Counted from the stretch's first letter, positions 20,989 through 31,191 are shown. The stretch: 64,000 bases of DNA from Burkholderiales bacterium (GCA_030684405.1 JAUXYA010000005.1:247509-311508); one strand, 5' to 3'. Notes: generated by a model not told the origin, from the sequence alone. Made by a program: numbers and translations.

Positions 20989-21594
20989 ATGACTACTGAT
21001 CTGCATGCTGAGCGCACTCAGACCGTGGTCGATATCGTGATCTCCTCGCGCGCCGAAAGCGTGATCGACCTCGGCTGCGGCAGCGGGGAACTGCTTGCCC
21101 ATCTTGCCCGGGAGGATCGAATCAAGCGACTGGTCGGGGTGGACATATCAATGCAGGCTCTGAGCGAGGCATGTGAGTTGCTGGGCTGCGACTCAAACAT
21201 GCGTAATGGACGCATCTCGCTGTTCGAGATGCCGTTTACCCGGCCCGATGACCGGTTGACCGGGTTTGATGCGGCGTTGATGGTCGAAACCATCGAGCAT
21301 GTGCCCCCCAACGAACTGTCGCTGCTGGAGCGGACGGTGTTTTCGCTAATGCGCCCGGGAATCGTCGTGATCACCACGCCGAATCAGGAATACAACGTTC
21401 TGCACGGGATGCGGCCCGGAGCGAAGCGCCATCCGGGACACTTTTTCGAGTGGACTCGTGCCAGGTTCAGCGCCTGGGCCGGCGGTGTGGCCCGGCGCAA
21501 CGGATATTCGGTGATATTCGGGGACATCGGGGTGGCCGACCCCTTGCTTGGAAGTTCGACCCAAATGGCCATATTCAGTGTTCAAAATGCCTGA
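20989..21594 (+). CDS. Hen1-like RNA 3'-terminal 2'-O-methyltransferase domain, stand-alone
   Basis: VIDLGCGSGELLAHL; DAALMVETIEHVPPNELSLLERTVFSLMRPGIVVITTPNQEYNVL; KRHPGHFFEWTRARFSAWAGGVARRNGYSV. Confidence 0.7.
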   Translation: MTTDLHAERTQTVVDIVISSRAESVIDLGCGSGELLAHLAREDRIKRLVGVDISMQALSEACELLGCDSNMRNGRISLFEMPFTRPDDRLTGFDAALMVETIEHVPPNELSLLERTVFSLMRPGIVVITTPNQEYNVLHGMRPGAKRHPGHFFEWTRARFSAWAGGVARRNGYSVIFGDIGVADPLLGSSTQMAIFSVQNA

Positions 21595-21893
21595 GCAAGG
21601 AATTCAGCGTCAAAGCAGTTCAGGATAAAAAACTACCCAAGGGAGTCGCATGGAAAAAATGATTATTGAAGATCATCTGGAGATTTTGTCGATCCGGGAT
21701 CATCAGCTCGACGGATTGTATGGCCTGGATTCCCGCTCCTGTCATGCCAGATACCCGGTGAAGCTGCTGCGCCCCCGCTGATCTTCGCTGGTCTTGACGC
21801 GGTCTAAGGAGTCAATCATCAATTACCCGTTAAAGGTTTTATGGCTGACAATTCAGTAACCGTGCCCAACATTTTTTTCATTGAAGCCCGAAA

Positions 21894-22199
21894 ATGCGCT
21901 ACTTCGAGTACCCCTATGCCGTTCTCGAAAAGCGCATCCTCGGACGCGCCCGGTACTCGGGCAGGAGCGATGACAATGTCGAAAGCATGAAGCTGAGATT
22001 CGACACCTTCAAGGCCGAGACGCTGCCCATCGTCGAGTTCTTCAGGAGCCTAGGCAAGTGCGTTGAAATCGACACCAGCCAGGATCGTGAGGCCGTTTAC
22101 GCCCTTTTCAGGGATGGCCTCGCCGACTACACCGACAAGGATTTTGCGGCCAGGCCGCTCACCGAGCGGGCAGAGATACTTCTCGGTTTAAGGCCTTAG
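21894..22199 (+). pseudogene. N-terminally truncated UMP/CMP-kinase-like nucleoside monophosphate kinase
   Basis: VLEKRILGRARYSGRSDDNVESMKLRFDTFKAETLPIVEFFRSLGKCVEIDTSQDREAVY matches the C-terminal half of that family; no P-loop upstream. Confidence 0.6.
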
Positions 22200-22445
22200 C
22201 CGCAAAAGGGCTGACAATCCGGGACATCGGACAGGCCTGTAACTGCGGGAACAGCGCGGCGGGCGATGGGCATTGAGGCAAGGCAGGCGGGCTGCCCAGT
22301 GTCTACCGCCCCCTGGTCTTTACGTACGCTGTCGCACAGATACCCAGCCGGTGGCTGACGGATAGTGTGCGGATCGCGGTCGTTCTCCCACATGCCGTTG
22401 CCGTTTTTCCGCGATAACGCCAGCGTGCCTACAGGAAAAAATCAC

Positions 22446-23030
22446 ATGAACAAACGACTCATTCCGCTGGCTCTGAGCCTGGCGCTTATCGCCGGTATGA
22501 CCACACTGGTTGCCGGCTGCAGTCGCGAAGAGGCTGTGCCGGTCCCCGCCACGATGCCGCCACCGACATCGATGGGTACGGACATTGACGACACAGTGAT
22601 CACGACCAAAGTAAAAGCTGCTCTGCTGGGTGACGATGATATAAAGGGCCTCGATATCAAGGTGGAAACACGCAAGGGCACGGTCATGCTCAGCGGCTTC
22701 GTGGACGGTCAGGCACAGATCGACCGTGCGATTTCGGTCACGCGAGCGGTAGAAGGTGTCAAGGAGACCGAAAACAACATGACCCTGAGGGACGGTAAGT
22801 CTACGACGGGAAACATGGTGGATGACGGTATGCTCACAGCCAAGGTAAAGTCTGCGCTCATGGCCGACGATATCGTCAAGAGTTCAGATATCGCCGTGGT
22901 GACGAATCGGGCCGAGGTCCAGCTGAGCGGATTTGTGGACAGCCAGGCGCAGGTTGATCGCGCGCTTGTCGTTGCGCGTGCAGTCGAGGGTGTGCATGGG
23001 GTGGTCAACCAAATGAGCATCAAGAAGTAG
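22446..23030 (+). CDS. BON-domain (OsmY-like) lipoprotein with two BON repeats
   Basis: Lipobox VAGCS; two copies of DD..I..KVK..L..DD.....I.V....G.V.LSGFVDSQAQ. Confidence 0.88.
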   Translation: MNKRLIPLALSLALIAGMTTLVAGCSREEAVPVPATMPPPTSMGTDIDDTVITTKVKAALLGDDDIKGLDIKVETRKGTVMLSGFVDGQAQIDRAISVTRAVEGVKETENNMTLRDGKSTTGNMVDDGMLTAKVKSALMADDIVKSSDIAVVTNRAEVQLSGFVDSQAQVDRALVVARAVEGVHGVVNQMSIKK

Positions 23031-23179
23031 TTGGCAGCTGCATTCCGAGAATTCCTGTGCCGTAAACATGCTGCCTATGTTCGGTATCGAACCGAAGCGG
23101 CGGGGTGACCGGAGGAACCTGTAATCAAGTGCCTGTCTTCCCCCCCAAAAAACCCTTGACGGGCACCCGAAGCGACTGG

Positions 23180-23208
23180 CCCGGTAACATTGTTACCGGG
23201 ACTTTTTT
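23180..23208 (+). terminator. Rho-independent terminator after the BON gene
   Basis: Perfect CCCGGTAAC-att-GTTACCGGG then acTTTTTT. Confidence 0.85.
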
Positions 23209-24157
23209 ACAGGCTCCGGTACTCTGGCGATTTCACGGTGACCTTGGTTGTTGCAGCTTGTATGCAACATCCAGTCTGATGCGTAATCGCCGCTGGACCT
23301 TCACGATTCCGGGACAGCACTTCGACGATCCAAGCCGCCGTGACCGTAGCAACCCGCCCATCCGGCAATTCCGGATTTTCTTCCGCGGTCCCGCGCCACA
23401 CCTCCGCCGTTTTCCCATCCAGCCACTCAATCACCGGCTCTCTCCGCGGATGCGCTACCGCTTCCCCCTCCGCCCCGCGCAGCAGCAGCGCATCTGAAGC
23501 ATAAGACGTAAAAAACGCCCGCATCCGATCCAGGTATTCCGGATGGGTCACGCTGACCAGCCGGATCGCCTTCGACGTGAAGGGCTGGATCATCTTGACC
23601 AGCGTATGCCCCGAACTGCGGAGCCCGATCTCGCGCCGCAGTTTCAGCGCACGGGCGAGGGCCGGGGCGAGGGTGTCGATGGTGACGACGGCGAGATTGC
23701 GGCTGGCGAGTTGTTGTTCGGCTTCGGCAATGTCTTGTGCCGGCTCGATCCCCATGGCGCGGAATATTTCAATCGTGGTGACGCGGCCTGGATCGTCGGG
23801 CACGCCGTGGACCAGCACCGGCATGCCTTCGCGTGCGACCAGTGATGCGAGGAGTGGAGTCAGGTTGGGCAGTTGCCGTGCGCCGTTGTAGGCGGGAATC
23901 ACCAGCGGCACCTTGCCTTGTGGTGCGTTCAGGTGGCAGTAACTCGCCTCGCAGGCGTCGAGGAAGCCGGCGAGTTCTTCCAGCGATTCGCCCTTGATGC
24001 GCAGGGCGATCAGGATGGCGCCGAGTTGGAGCGGCGGGATTTCATCGTTGAGGATGGCGGTGAAGAGGGTTTGGGCGTCTTCGCGCGAGAGGTCGCGGGC
24101 GGCGTTTTTGCCGCGGCCAATTTCTTTGATGATGCTGATGAGGTGCTGGGAGTCCAT
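23207..24157 (-). CDS. ybiB: YbiB-type DNA-binding glycosyltransferase family 3 (TrpD2) protein
   Basis: IPPLQLGAILIALRIKGES, VLVHGVPDDPGRVTTIEIFRAMG, TLVKMIQPF. Confidence 0.85.
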   Translation of the reverse strand: MDSQHLISIIKEIGRGKNAARDLSREDAQTLFTAILNDEIPPLQLGAILIALRIKGESLEELAGFLDACEASYCHLNAPQGKVPLVIPAYNGARQLPNLTPLLASLVAREGMPVLVHGVPDDPGRVTTIEIFRAMGIEPAQDIAEAEQQLASRNLAVVTIDTLAPALARALKLRREIGLRSSGHTLVKMIQPFTSKAIRLVSVTHPEYLDRMRAFFTSYASDALLLRGAEGEAVAHPRREPVIEWLDGKTAEVWRGTAEENPELPDGRVATVTAAWIVEVLSRNREGPAAITHQTGCCIQAATTKVTVKSPEYRSL

Positions 24158-24256
24158 GCGTTAATAATGACATGGTGCAGGGTTGCCGGGCATGTGGTGG
24201 GTTACGCCGCTTTGCGGTTGACTCACCCTACAAGGCTGCGGTCGTGGCTGTTTGTC

Positions 24257-24286
24257 CCCTCTCCCCACCAAGCGGTGGGGAGAGGG
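24257..24286. repeat. Intergenic hairpin CCCTCTCCCCACC/GGTGGGGAGAGGG
   Basis: 13-bp perfect inverted repeat with 4-nt loop. Confidence 0.8.
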
Positions 24287-24306
24287 AGTAGTAGCTCTGC
24301 GCCAAG

Positions 24307-24783
24307 TTACAGACCGAGGTCAGACAGCCCGGGATGGTCGTCAGGCCGCCGGCCCTGGGGCCAGAAATATTTGCGGTCTGCGGCCTTGATCGGGAGGTCG
24401 TTGATGCTGGCGATGCGCCGGTGCATCAGGCCGTTGGTGGCGAATTCCCAGTTTTCGTTGCCGTAGGCGCGGTACCACTGGTCGCAGTCATCGCGCCACT
24501 CGTAGGCGAAACGCACGGCGATGCGGTTGTCGGTGCAGGTCCACAGTTCCTTGATCAGACGGTATTCGAGTTCCTTCGCCCATTTGCGGATGAGGAAAGC
24601 GACGACTTCGGCGCGGCCGTTGAGGAATTCGGCGCGGTTGCGCCAGACGGTGTCGGGTGTGTAAGCCAGCGATACTGCGACCGGGTCGCGGCTGTTCCAG
24701 GCGTCTTCGGCCTTGCGCACTTTCTGCATCGCCGTCTCCCGGGTGAAAGGCGGGAAGGGCGGGCGACTTTCGGGGGCGTTCAT
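24307..24783 (-). CDS. DUF1348/NTF2-like protein
   Basis: [41 protein letters not shown]; start at MNAPESRPP. Confidence 0.85.
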   Translation of the reverse strand: MNAPESRPPFPPFTRETAMQKVRKAEDAWNSRDPVAVSLAYTPDTVWRNRAEFLNGRAEVVAFLIRKWAKELEYRLIKELWTCTDNRIAVRFAYEWRDDCDQWYRAYGNENWEFATNGLMHRRIASINDLPIKAADRKYFWPQGRRPDDHPGLSDLGL

Positions 24784-25136
24784 CAGGCCTGGACCATAAC
24801 GGTGCCTTGGTCGATGCGCACCGCGAAAGTGTCGATCATCACCGCCGGGTCTTCGAGGCACTGGCCGGTGGTGAGGCTGAAATGCTGCTTGTAGACGGGC
24901 GATGCCACCACCAGTTCGCCCTTCAGGTCGCCGATGATGCCGCGCGACATCACGTTGGCGTTTGAAAACGGGTCACGGTTGGCCAGCGCGTAGATCTGGT
25001 CGCCGGCGACGCGGAATACCGCCACCTGACAGCCGTCGATCAGCGCGCAGACACCGGAGTCGGGCACGATATCGTCCAGCGCGCAGACGGCAGTCCATTG
25101 TTTGAGGCTCATGTCGATGTTGGGGCGGGCGGTCAT
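24783..25136 (-). CDS. nirD: Nitrite reductase small subunit
   Basis: NirD-like Rieske fold ([44 protein letters not shown]), adjacent to nirB. Confidence 0.93.
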   Translation of the reverse strand: MTARPNIDMSLKQWTAVCALDDIVPDSGVCALIDGCQVAVFRVAGDQIYALANRDPFSNANVMSRGIIGDLKGELVVASPVYKQHFSLTTGQCLEDPAVMIDTFAVRIDQGTVMVQA

Positions 25137-27673
25137 ACCAGCGCAGTCTCAATGGTTTTGGTTTCTTTTTCATCGTCGCGCGCCGGCCGGATCTGGCCGC
25201 GCTCCGCAACGAAGACGACGTTGGAGTCGGGCGCATCGCTGTTGACGAAGTGGCGGAAGCGTTTCAGCGATTCCGGATCGTTGATCGCGTTTTTCCATTC
25301 GCACTCGTAGGTGTCAACCAGTTTCTGCATGTCGGCCTCGAGTTCGGCGCCGATGCCCAGCGAATCCTCGCAGACCACCTGTTTCACGTAGTCGATGCCG
25401 CCTTCGAGGTTTTCCAGCCAGGTTGAGGTGCGCTGCAGGCGGTCGCCGGTGCGGATGTAGAACATCAGGAAACGGTCAATGTATTTTTGCAGCGTCGCAT
25501 CGTCAATGCCGGTGGCGAGCAGGTCGGCGTGGCGCGGCTTGATGCCGCCATTGCCGCAGACATAGAGGTTCCAGCCTTTTTCGGTGGCGATGATGCCGAC
25601 GTCCTTGGCTTGCGCTTCGGCGCATTCGCGGGTGCAGCCGGAGACGCCCATTTTCAGCTTGTGCGGTGAGCGCAGGCCGCGGTAGCGGTTTTCAAGGGCG
25701 ATCGCCATGCCCACCGAGTCCTGCACGCCGTAACGGCACCAGGTGCTGCCGACACAGGATTTCACGGTGCGCAGCGCCTTGCCGTAGGCATGGCCGGATT
25801 CGAAGCCGGCATCGACCAGCTCACGCCAGATCAGCGGCAGCTGCTCGACGCGCGCGCCGAAGAGATCGATGCGCTGACCGCCGGTAATCTTGGTGTAGAG
25901 CCGGTACTTCTTCGCGACCGCACCGAGTACGATCAGTTTCTCCGGCGTGATCTCGCCGCCGGGCACGCGCGGCACGATGGAGTAGCTGCCGTCCTTCTGC
26001 ATGTTGGCGAGGAAGCGGTCGTTGGTGTCCTGCAACGGCGCGTGTTTGGGCTTCAGCACGAATTCGTTCCAGCAGGAGGCAAGGATCGAGGCGACCGCAG
26101 GTTTGCAGATGTCGCAGCCGCGGCCCTGGCCGTGTTTCGTGATCAGGTCATCGAAGGCCTTGATGCTGCCGACGCGGACAAGGTGGAACAGTTCCTGGCG
26201 CGAGTAGGGGAAGTGCTCGCACAGATGATTTTTGACTTCGACGCCCTGCTTGCGCAGCTCGGCGTCGAGGATCTGCTTGACCATCGGGCTGCAGCCGCCG
26301 CAGCTGCTGCCGGCCTTGGTGGTCGATTTCAGTGCGCCGACGGTGGTGCAGCCTGCCACTACCGCGTCGCAGATCGCGCCTTTGGTCACGCTGTTGCAGG
26401 AGCAGATCAGCGCGCCGGCAGGCAGCATATCCACGCCCAGCCCTTTGGCACCGCCTTCGCGTGCCGGCAGGATCAGGTCTTCCGGATGTTCGGACAGCGG
26501 GATCGCGTTCAGCGTCATCTGCAGCAGGCCGCCGTATTCGCCGGCATCGCCGACGAGGATCGCGCCCAGCAGCTGCTTGCCGTCGGCGGAGACCACCAGT
26601 TTTTTGTAAATACCCTGCACCGGGTCGGTGTAAATGTAGTCGAGCGCCCCCGCCGTTTTGCCCATGGCATCGCCGAGCGAGGCGACATCGACACCCATCA
26701 ACTTGAGCTTGGTACTCATGTCGGCGCCATCGAAACGGATGGATTCATCGCCGGCAACATGGCGCGCGGCGATTTCCGCCATCTGGTAGCCGGGCGCCAC
26801 CAGGCCGAAAATGCGGCCGTTCCACAGCGCACATTCGCCGATGGCGTAGATATCCGGGTCCGAAGTCCGACAGTAGCCATCGATGCTGATTCCGCCGCGC
26901 TCGCCGACCGCGAGTTTTGCTGCGCGCGCCAGTGCGTCGTGGGGACGTATGCCGGCCGAATATACAATCAGGTCGGTCTCCAGCGCCGAGCCGTCGGCGA
27001 AGACCATGCAGTGGGCGTGGGTCTCGCCGTTGACGATCTCTTTTGTGCTTTTTGCGGTGTGCACAGTCACGCCCAGCGCCTCGATTTTTCGCTGCAGCAA
27101 CCTGCCGCCGGCCTCGTCGAGCTGCACCGCCATCAGCCGCGGCGCGAATTCGACGACATGGGTATCGAGGCCGAGGTCCTGCAGCGCCTTGGCGGCTTCG
27201 AGGCCGAGCAGGCCGCCGCCGACGACGGTGCCGATGCGCGATTTTTTCGCGGCGGCACGGATCACTTCGAGATCCTCGATCGAGCGGTAGACGTAGCAGC
27301 CGCGGCGGTCATGTCCGGGTATCGGTGGCACGAAGGGATAGGAGCCGGTGGCCAAGACCAGCTTGTCGTAGGGCACCTCGCGGTAACGCGCGGAGCTGAC
27401 GGTCTTTTTGGCGCGGTCGATCGCAATCACCGGGTCGTTGAGCCGCAGCGTGATCGCCTTTTCCTCGAAGAAGCGTTCGGGCACCACGCTGAGGTCGATT
27501 GCCGACTTGCCGGCAAAGAAGCTGGTGAGCTGGACGCGGTCGTAGGCGGCGCGCGGTTCCTCGCAGAAGACGGTGATCTCGACCTGGTCGCTGTTCATGC
27601 GGATGGTCAGCTGCTCAAGGAAGCGCTGGCCGACCATGCCGTTGCCGATGACGACGATTTTCTGTGTGCTCAT
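25133..27673 (-). CDS. nirB: Nitrite reductase large subunit
   Basis: FAD domain, BFD-like CSCNSVTKGAICDAV, sirohaem SCVGSTWCRYGVQDS..GVSGCTRECAEAQ; start at MSTQKIVVIGNGMVG. Confidence 0.97.
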   Translation of the reverse strand: MSTQKIVVIGNGMVGQRFLEQLTIRMNSDQVEITVFCEEPRAAYDRVQLTSFFAGKSAIDLSVVPERFFEEKAITLRLNDPVIAIDRAKKTVSSARYREVPYDKLVLATGSYPFVPPIPGHDRRGCYVYRSIEDLEVIRAAAKKSRIGTVVGGGLLGLEAAKALQDLGLDTHVVEFAPRLMAVQLDEAGGRLLQRKIEALGVTVHTAKSTKEIVNGETHAHCMVFADGSALETDLIVYSAGIRPHDALARAAKLAVGERGGISIDGYCRTSDPDIYAIGECALWNGRIFGLVAPGYQMAEIAARHVAGDESIRFDGADMSTKLKLMGVDVASLGDAMGKTAGALDYIYTDPVQGIYKKLVVSADGKQLLGAILVGDAGEYGGLLQMTLNAIPLSEHPEDLILPAREGGAKGLGVDMLPAGALICSCNSVTKGAICDAVVAGCTTVGALKSTTKAGSSCGGCSPMVKQILDAELRKQGVEVKNHLCEHFPYSRQELFHLVRVGSIKAFDDLITKHGQGRGCDICKPAVASILASCWNEFVLKPKHAPLQDTNDRFLANMQKDGSYSIVPRVPGGEITPEKLIVLGAVAKKYRLYTKITGGQRIDLFGARVEQLPLIWRELVDAGFESGHAYGKALRTVKSCVGSTWCRYGVQDSVGMAIALENRYRGLRSPHKLKMGVSGCTRECAEAQAKDVGIIATEKGWNLYVCGNGGIKPRHADLLATGIDDATLQKYIDRFLMFYIRTGDRLQRTSTWLENLEGGIDYVKQVVCEDSLGIGAELEADMQKLVDTYECEWKNAINDPESLKRFRHFVNSDAPDSNVVFVAERGQIRPARDDEKETKTIETALV

Positions 27674-27695
27674 GCTTGTCTGCTCGTGTGGCCGT

Positions 27696-28460
27696 TCATG
27701 CTGCCTGTTGCCTTGAAGGGATGGCCTGGGTCCGGGCCTGACGTACAACCTCACCGATGACCAGCATGCCCGGGCTGCCGAGGCCGGCTTCGGCGATCTG
27801 CTGTGGCAGTGCGGCCAGTGTGGAGACGACCGTCGCCTGCGTGTCGAGGGTACCGTTCTGGATTGCACAGGCCGGAGTGTCGGGGGGGTATCCTCCCTTG
27901 ATCATGTCGTTGACGATCGCGGTGACACGGGTCATGCCCATGTAGATCACCAGCGTGGTGTTGCCGGCGCGCAGGGCCGCCCAGTTCGGGCTGGAGTCGT
28001 CGCGGGCATGCCCGGTGAGGAAAGTGACACTGCGCGCGCAGTCGCGGTGGGTGACGGGGATGCCGATGGTTGCCGGTACTGCGATGCCGGCTGTAATGCC
28101 GCTTACGACTTCGCAGCTGATGCCTGCTTTTGCCAGCGTCTCGGCTTCCTCGCCGCCACGACCGAAGACGAAGGGATCGCCGCCCTTGAGCCGCACCACC
28201 GTCGCACCGCGCCGCGCGAGGCGGACCATCAGCTTTTCGATGAAGGCCTGCGGGGTCGAGCGGCAGCCGCCGCGTTTGCCGACCTCGACGATGCGCGCGG
28301 CGGGGCGGACGTGGGCGAGGATACGTTTGTCGACCAGGTCATCGACCAGCACGACGTCGGCGTTGCCGAGCACGCGTGCGGCCTTCAGCGTCAGCAGTTC
28401 GGGGTCACCGGGGCCGGCGCCGACCAGCCAGACTTTTCCGGAAATGCGGTTGGTGTTCAT
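27696..28460 (-). CDS. cobA: Uroporphyrinogen-III C-methyltransferase
   Basis: VWLVGAGPGDPELLTLKAARVL; VVRLKGGDPFVFGRGGEEAE. Confidence 0.96.
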   Translation of the reverse strand: MNTNRISGKVWLVGAGPGDPELLTLKAARVLGNADVVLVDDLVDKRILAHVRPAARIVEVGKRGGCRSTPQAFIEKLMVRLARRGATVVRLKGGDPFVFGRGGEEAETLAKAGISCEVVSGITAGIAVPATIGIPVTHRDCARSVTFLTGHARDDSSPNWAALRAGNTTLVIYMGMTRVTAIVNDMIKGGYPPDTPACAIQNGTLDTQATVVSTLAALPQQIAEAGLGSPGMLVIGEVVRQARTQAIPSRQQAA

Positions 28461-28476
28461 GGGTGGGGTTTCCCGT

Positions 28477-31191
28477 TCATGCAGCGGTCACCGCGGCCGC
28501 GGCGAGCTTGCGCAGTTCCGGCAGGCACGAGCCGCATTGGGTGCCGCACAGCAGTTGTTGCTGTGCCGAGCCGAGCCGGGCCGTGGCGTCGCCGGCGGCG
28601 CCCTGCAGTGCGGCGGCGATGGCGGTTTCGCCGACACCGTGGCAGCTGCAGATGATGCGGCCGCGTGATGCCGCGCCGGCCGGAGCCCGGGCAGTGGGTG
28701 CCAGCAGCATTGCGCCGAGCGCCGCGGCGGGCAGCCCCTGGGCATGGAATTCGCGCAGCCAGGATTCGCTGCTGCCGTCGCCGGTCAGGCATACCGCGGT
28801 CACGCGGTCGCCGTCGAGGCGGACGCGGCGGGTGTTGCCGCGCGCGGTATCGGCGTAACGCAGCACGTCTTCGCCGTCGAGTTCGAACAGGGCGTGGAGG
28901 GCGTCGAGCGTTCCGGCCGCGGGCGCGGCGCCGGCCCCGGCGCGCAGCAGCACACCGCCGGCGTCTGCGGTCAGCGCGCAGGATGCAAATTCGAAACGCG
29001 GCAGCCAGGCCTGCACCCGTGCGAGTTGCGCCAGTGCTTCACCGTCGCGTGGCGTGCCGAAAGCGATCAGCCGCCACGGCAATGCGGCCCTGACGAGCCG
29101 GATCGCGCAGTGTTTCAGTTCGGGCTGGAAAGATTTGGGATCAATCACCGGCAGCGTCAATGCGTTGATACCGACGCCCGACAGATAACGGCTGCCCCAG
29201 TGCATCGGCAGGAAGGCTTGGCCGGGCGCGACGCCGGCATCGGCGGCGGCGATCAGGTGCAATGCGCCGCGCCGTGATTCGAGGCGGACGATGTCGCCGG
29301 GACGCAGGCCGCGCCGCGCGAGGTCGCCCGGGTTCAGCGCCACCGCCGGCTCGGGCGCATGTGCCCACAGCCGGGCGACGCGGCCGCTGCGCGTCATGCC
29401 GTGCCACTGGTCGCGCAGGCGGCCGGTGTTGAGGCGGACGGGGAAACGCGCATCGATATTTTCGGCGACCGGCCGGTACGGCACGGCGGCGAAACGCGCG
29501 CGGCCACCGGCAATCGGGAACACGCCGTTTTCATACAGGCGCGGCGTGCCCTGGCGCACGCCGATGGCGTATGGCCACTGCTGCGGGCCCTTTGCATCGA
29601 GCGTGGCGTAACCGAGTCCGCTGATGTCCGTGTTGCGGCCGCGGGTCATCTCGCGGTACTCGTTGAAAATCTGCTGCGGATTGTTGAAGGCGAAACGTGC
29701 CGAAGCGTGGCCGTGCAGCCGGCGTTCGAGCCGCATCGCGAAATCGCAGACGATGCGCCAGTCGGGGCGGGTTTCTCCGGGGGCGTCCACCGCGGCGCGC
29801 ACGCGCGAGATGCGCCGCTCGGAATTGGTCACAGTGCCTTCCTTCTCGCCCCAGCCCGCGGCGGGCAGCAGCACGTCGGCGAAGGGCGCGGTCTCGGTGT
29901 CGGCATAAGCTTCCTGCAGTACCACCAGTTCGGCATTTATCAGCGCGTCGCGCACGGTGTTCTGCGCGGGCAGCGATTGCGCGGGATTGGTGCAGGCAAT
30001 CCACACCGCCTTGATTTCGCCGCGGCGGAGGGCTTCAAACATCTCGATGGCTGTCTTGCCGGGACGGGCGGGAATCTCCGGCACATCCCACAGCTTCGCG
30101 ACTTCGGCGCGGTCGGCAGCGTTGTCGATGTCGCGATGGCCGATCAGCAGGTTGGCCATGGTGCCGGTTTCGCGGCCGCCCATCGCGTTGGGCTGTCCGG
30201 TCAGTGAAAACGGCCCGGCACCGGGGCGGCCGATGTGGCCGGTGGCAAGGTGCAGGTTGATCAGCGCGGCGTTCTTGTCGGCACCGGCGGCGGACTGGTT
30301 GAGTCCCATGCAGTACAGCGACAGCGCGGCGCGCGCGGTGCCGAAGCAGCGCGCGGCGGTCAGCAGTGCGTCGCTGCTGATGCCGCAGGTTTCGGCGACG
30401 AATTCCGGGGAGTATTCCCGCACCAGCGTTTTCAGTGCGTGGTAACCCTGAGTATGCGCCTCGATATAGCCGGCATTGGCCAGGTTTTCCCGCAGTAACG
30501 CGTTCAGCATGCCGTGGAACAGCGCGACGTCGCTGCCGGGCTGTATCGCGAGATGGAGGTCGGCGATTTCCGCGGTCGCCGTGCGGCGCGGGTCGATGAC
30601 GATGATCTTCAGATCCGGATTTTTCGCCTTTGCATCCTCGATCCGGCGGAACAGCACCGGATGCGCCCAGGCGGTGTTGGAGCCGGCGATGAGGATGCAG
30701 TCGGCGTGGTCGATGTCCTCGTAACAGCCCGGCGGCGCATCGGCGCCCAGCGTTGCCTTGTAGCCGGCCACGGCGGAGGACATGCACAGCCGCGAGTTGG
30801 AGTCGATGTTGTTGGTGCCGACCAGCGCGCGGGCGAGCTTGTTGAAGGCGTAATAGTCTTCGGTCAGCAACTGGCCCGAGACGTAGAAGGCCACCGCGTC
30901 GGGGCCGTGTTTTTTGATGATGCCGGCAAAACGGTCGGCGACATGGTCCAGCGCGGCATCCCAGGTCACGCGTTGGCGCGGCGTGCTGCGGTCAAGGCGC
31001 ATTTCCGGAAACAGCGCACGGCCGTGGCCACCGACGGTCTCGTGCAGCGTCTGGCCCTTGCCGCAGAGCCGGCCGAAATTGGCGGGATGTTTCGGATCGC
31101 CACGCACACCCGTGATGCGGCCGTCGCGGCGGTCGATGATCACGCCGCAGCCGACGCCGCAATAACAGCAGGTCGAATGAACTTCGCTCAT
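28477..31191 (-). CDS. nasA: Assimilatory nitrate reductase catalytic subunit with C-terminal BFD-like Fe-S domain
   Basis: CCYCGVGCGVIID..GDPKHPANFGRLCGKG; molybdopterin domains; GRIICSCHGVGETAIAAAL. Confidence 0.95.
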   Translation of the reverse strand: MSEVHSTCCYCGVGCGVIIDRRDGRITGVRGDPKHPANFGRLCGKGQTLHETVGGHGRALFPEMRLDRSTPRQRVTWDAALDHVADRFAGIIKKHGPDAVAFYVSGQLLTEDYYAFNKLARALVGTNNIDSNSRLCMSSAVAGYKATLGADAPPGCYEDIDHADCILIAGSNTAWAHPVLFRRIEDAKAKNPDLKIIVIDPRRTATAEIADLHLAIQPGSDVALFHGMLNALLRENLANAGYIEAHTQGYHALKTLVREYSPEFVAETCGISSDALLTAARCFGTARAALSLYCMGLNQSAAGADKNAALINLHLATGHIGRPGAGPFSLTGQPNAMGGRETGTMANLLIGHRDIDNAADRAEVAKLWDVPEIPARPGKTAIEMFEALRRGEIKAVWIACTNPAQSLPAQNTVRDALINAELVVLQEAYADTETAPFADVLLPAAGWGEKEGTVTNSERRISRVRAAVDAPGETRPDWRIVCDFAMRLERRLHGHASARFAFNNPQQIFNEYREMTRGRNTDISGLGYATLDAKGPQQWPYAIGVRQGTPRLYENGVFPIAGGRARFAAVPYRPVAENIDARFPVRLNTGRLRDQWHGMTRSGRVARLWAHAPEPAVALNPGDLARRGLRPGDIVRLESRRGALHLIAAADAGVAPGQAFLPMHWGSRYLSGVGINALTLPVIDPKSFQPELKHCAIRLVRAALPWRLIAFGTPRDGEALAQLARVQAWLPRFEFASCALTADAGGVLLRAGAGAAPAAGTLDALHALFELDGEDVLRYADTARGNTRRVRLDGDRVTAVCLTGDGSSESWLREFHAQGLPAAALGAMLLAPTARAPAGAASRGRIICSCHGVGETAIAAALQGAAGDATARLGSAQQQLLCGTQCGSCLPELRKLAAAAVTAA

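Noticed and set aside
21650-21781. 43-aa ORF MEKMIIEDHLEILSIRDHQLDGLYGLDSRSCHARYPVKLLRPR after the Hen1-like gene
   Set aside because: Plausible start but no family recognition and too short to support without conservation data.
25790-27760. 656-aa plus-strand ORF opposite nirB
   Set aside because: Antisense shadow of a well-supported gene in GC-rich DNA; composition and lack of motifs fit codon-bias mirroring.
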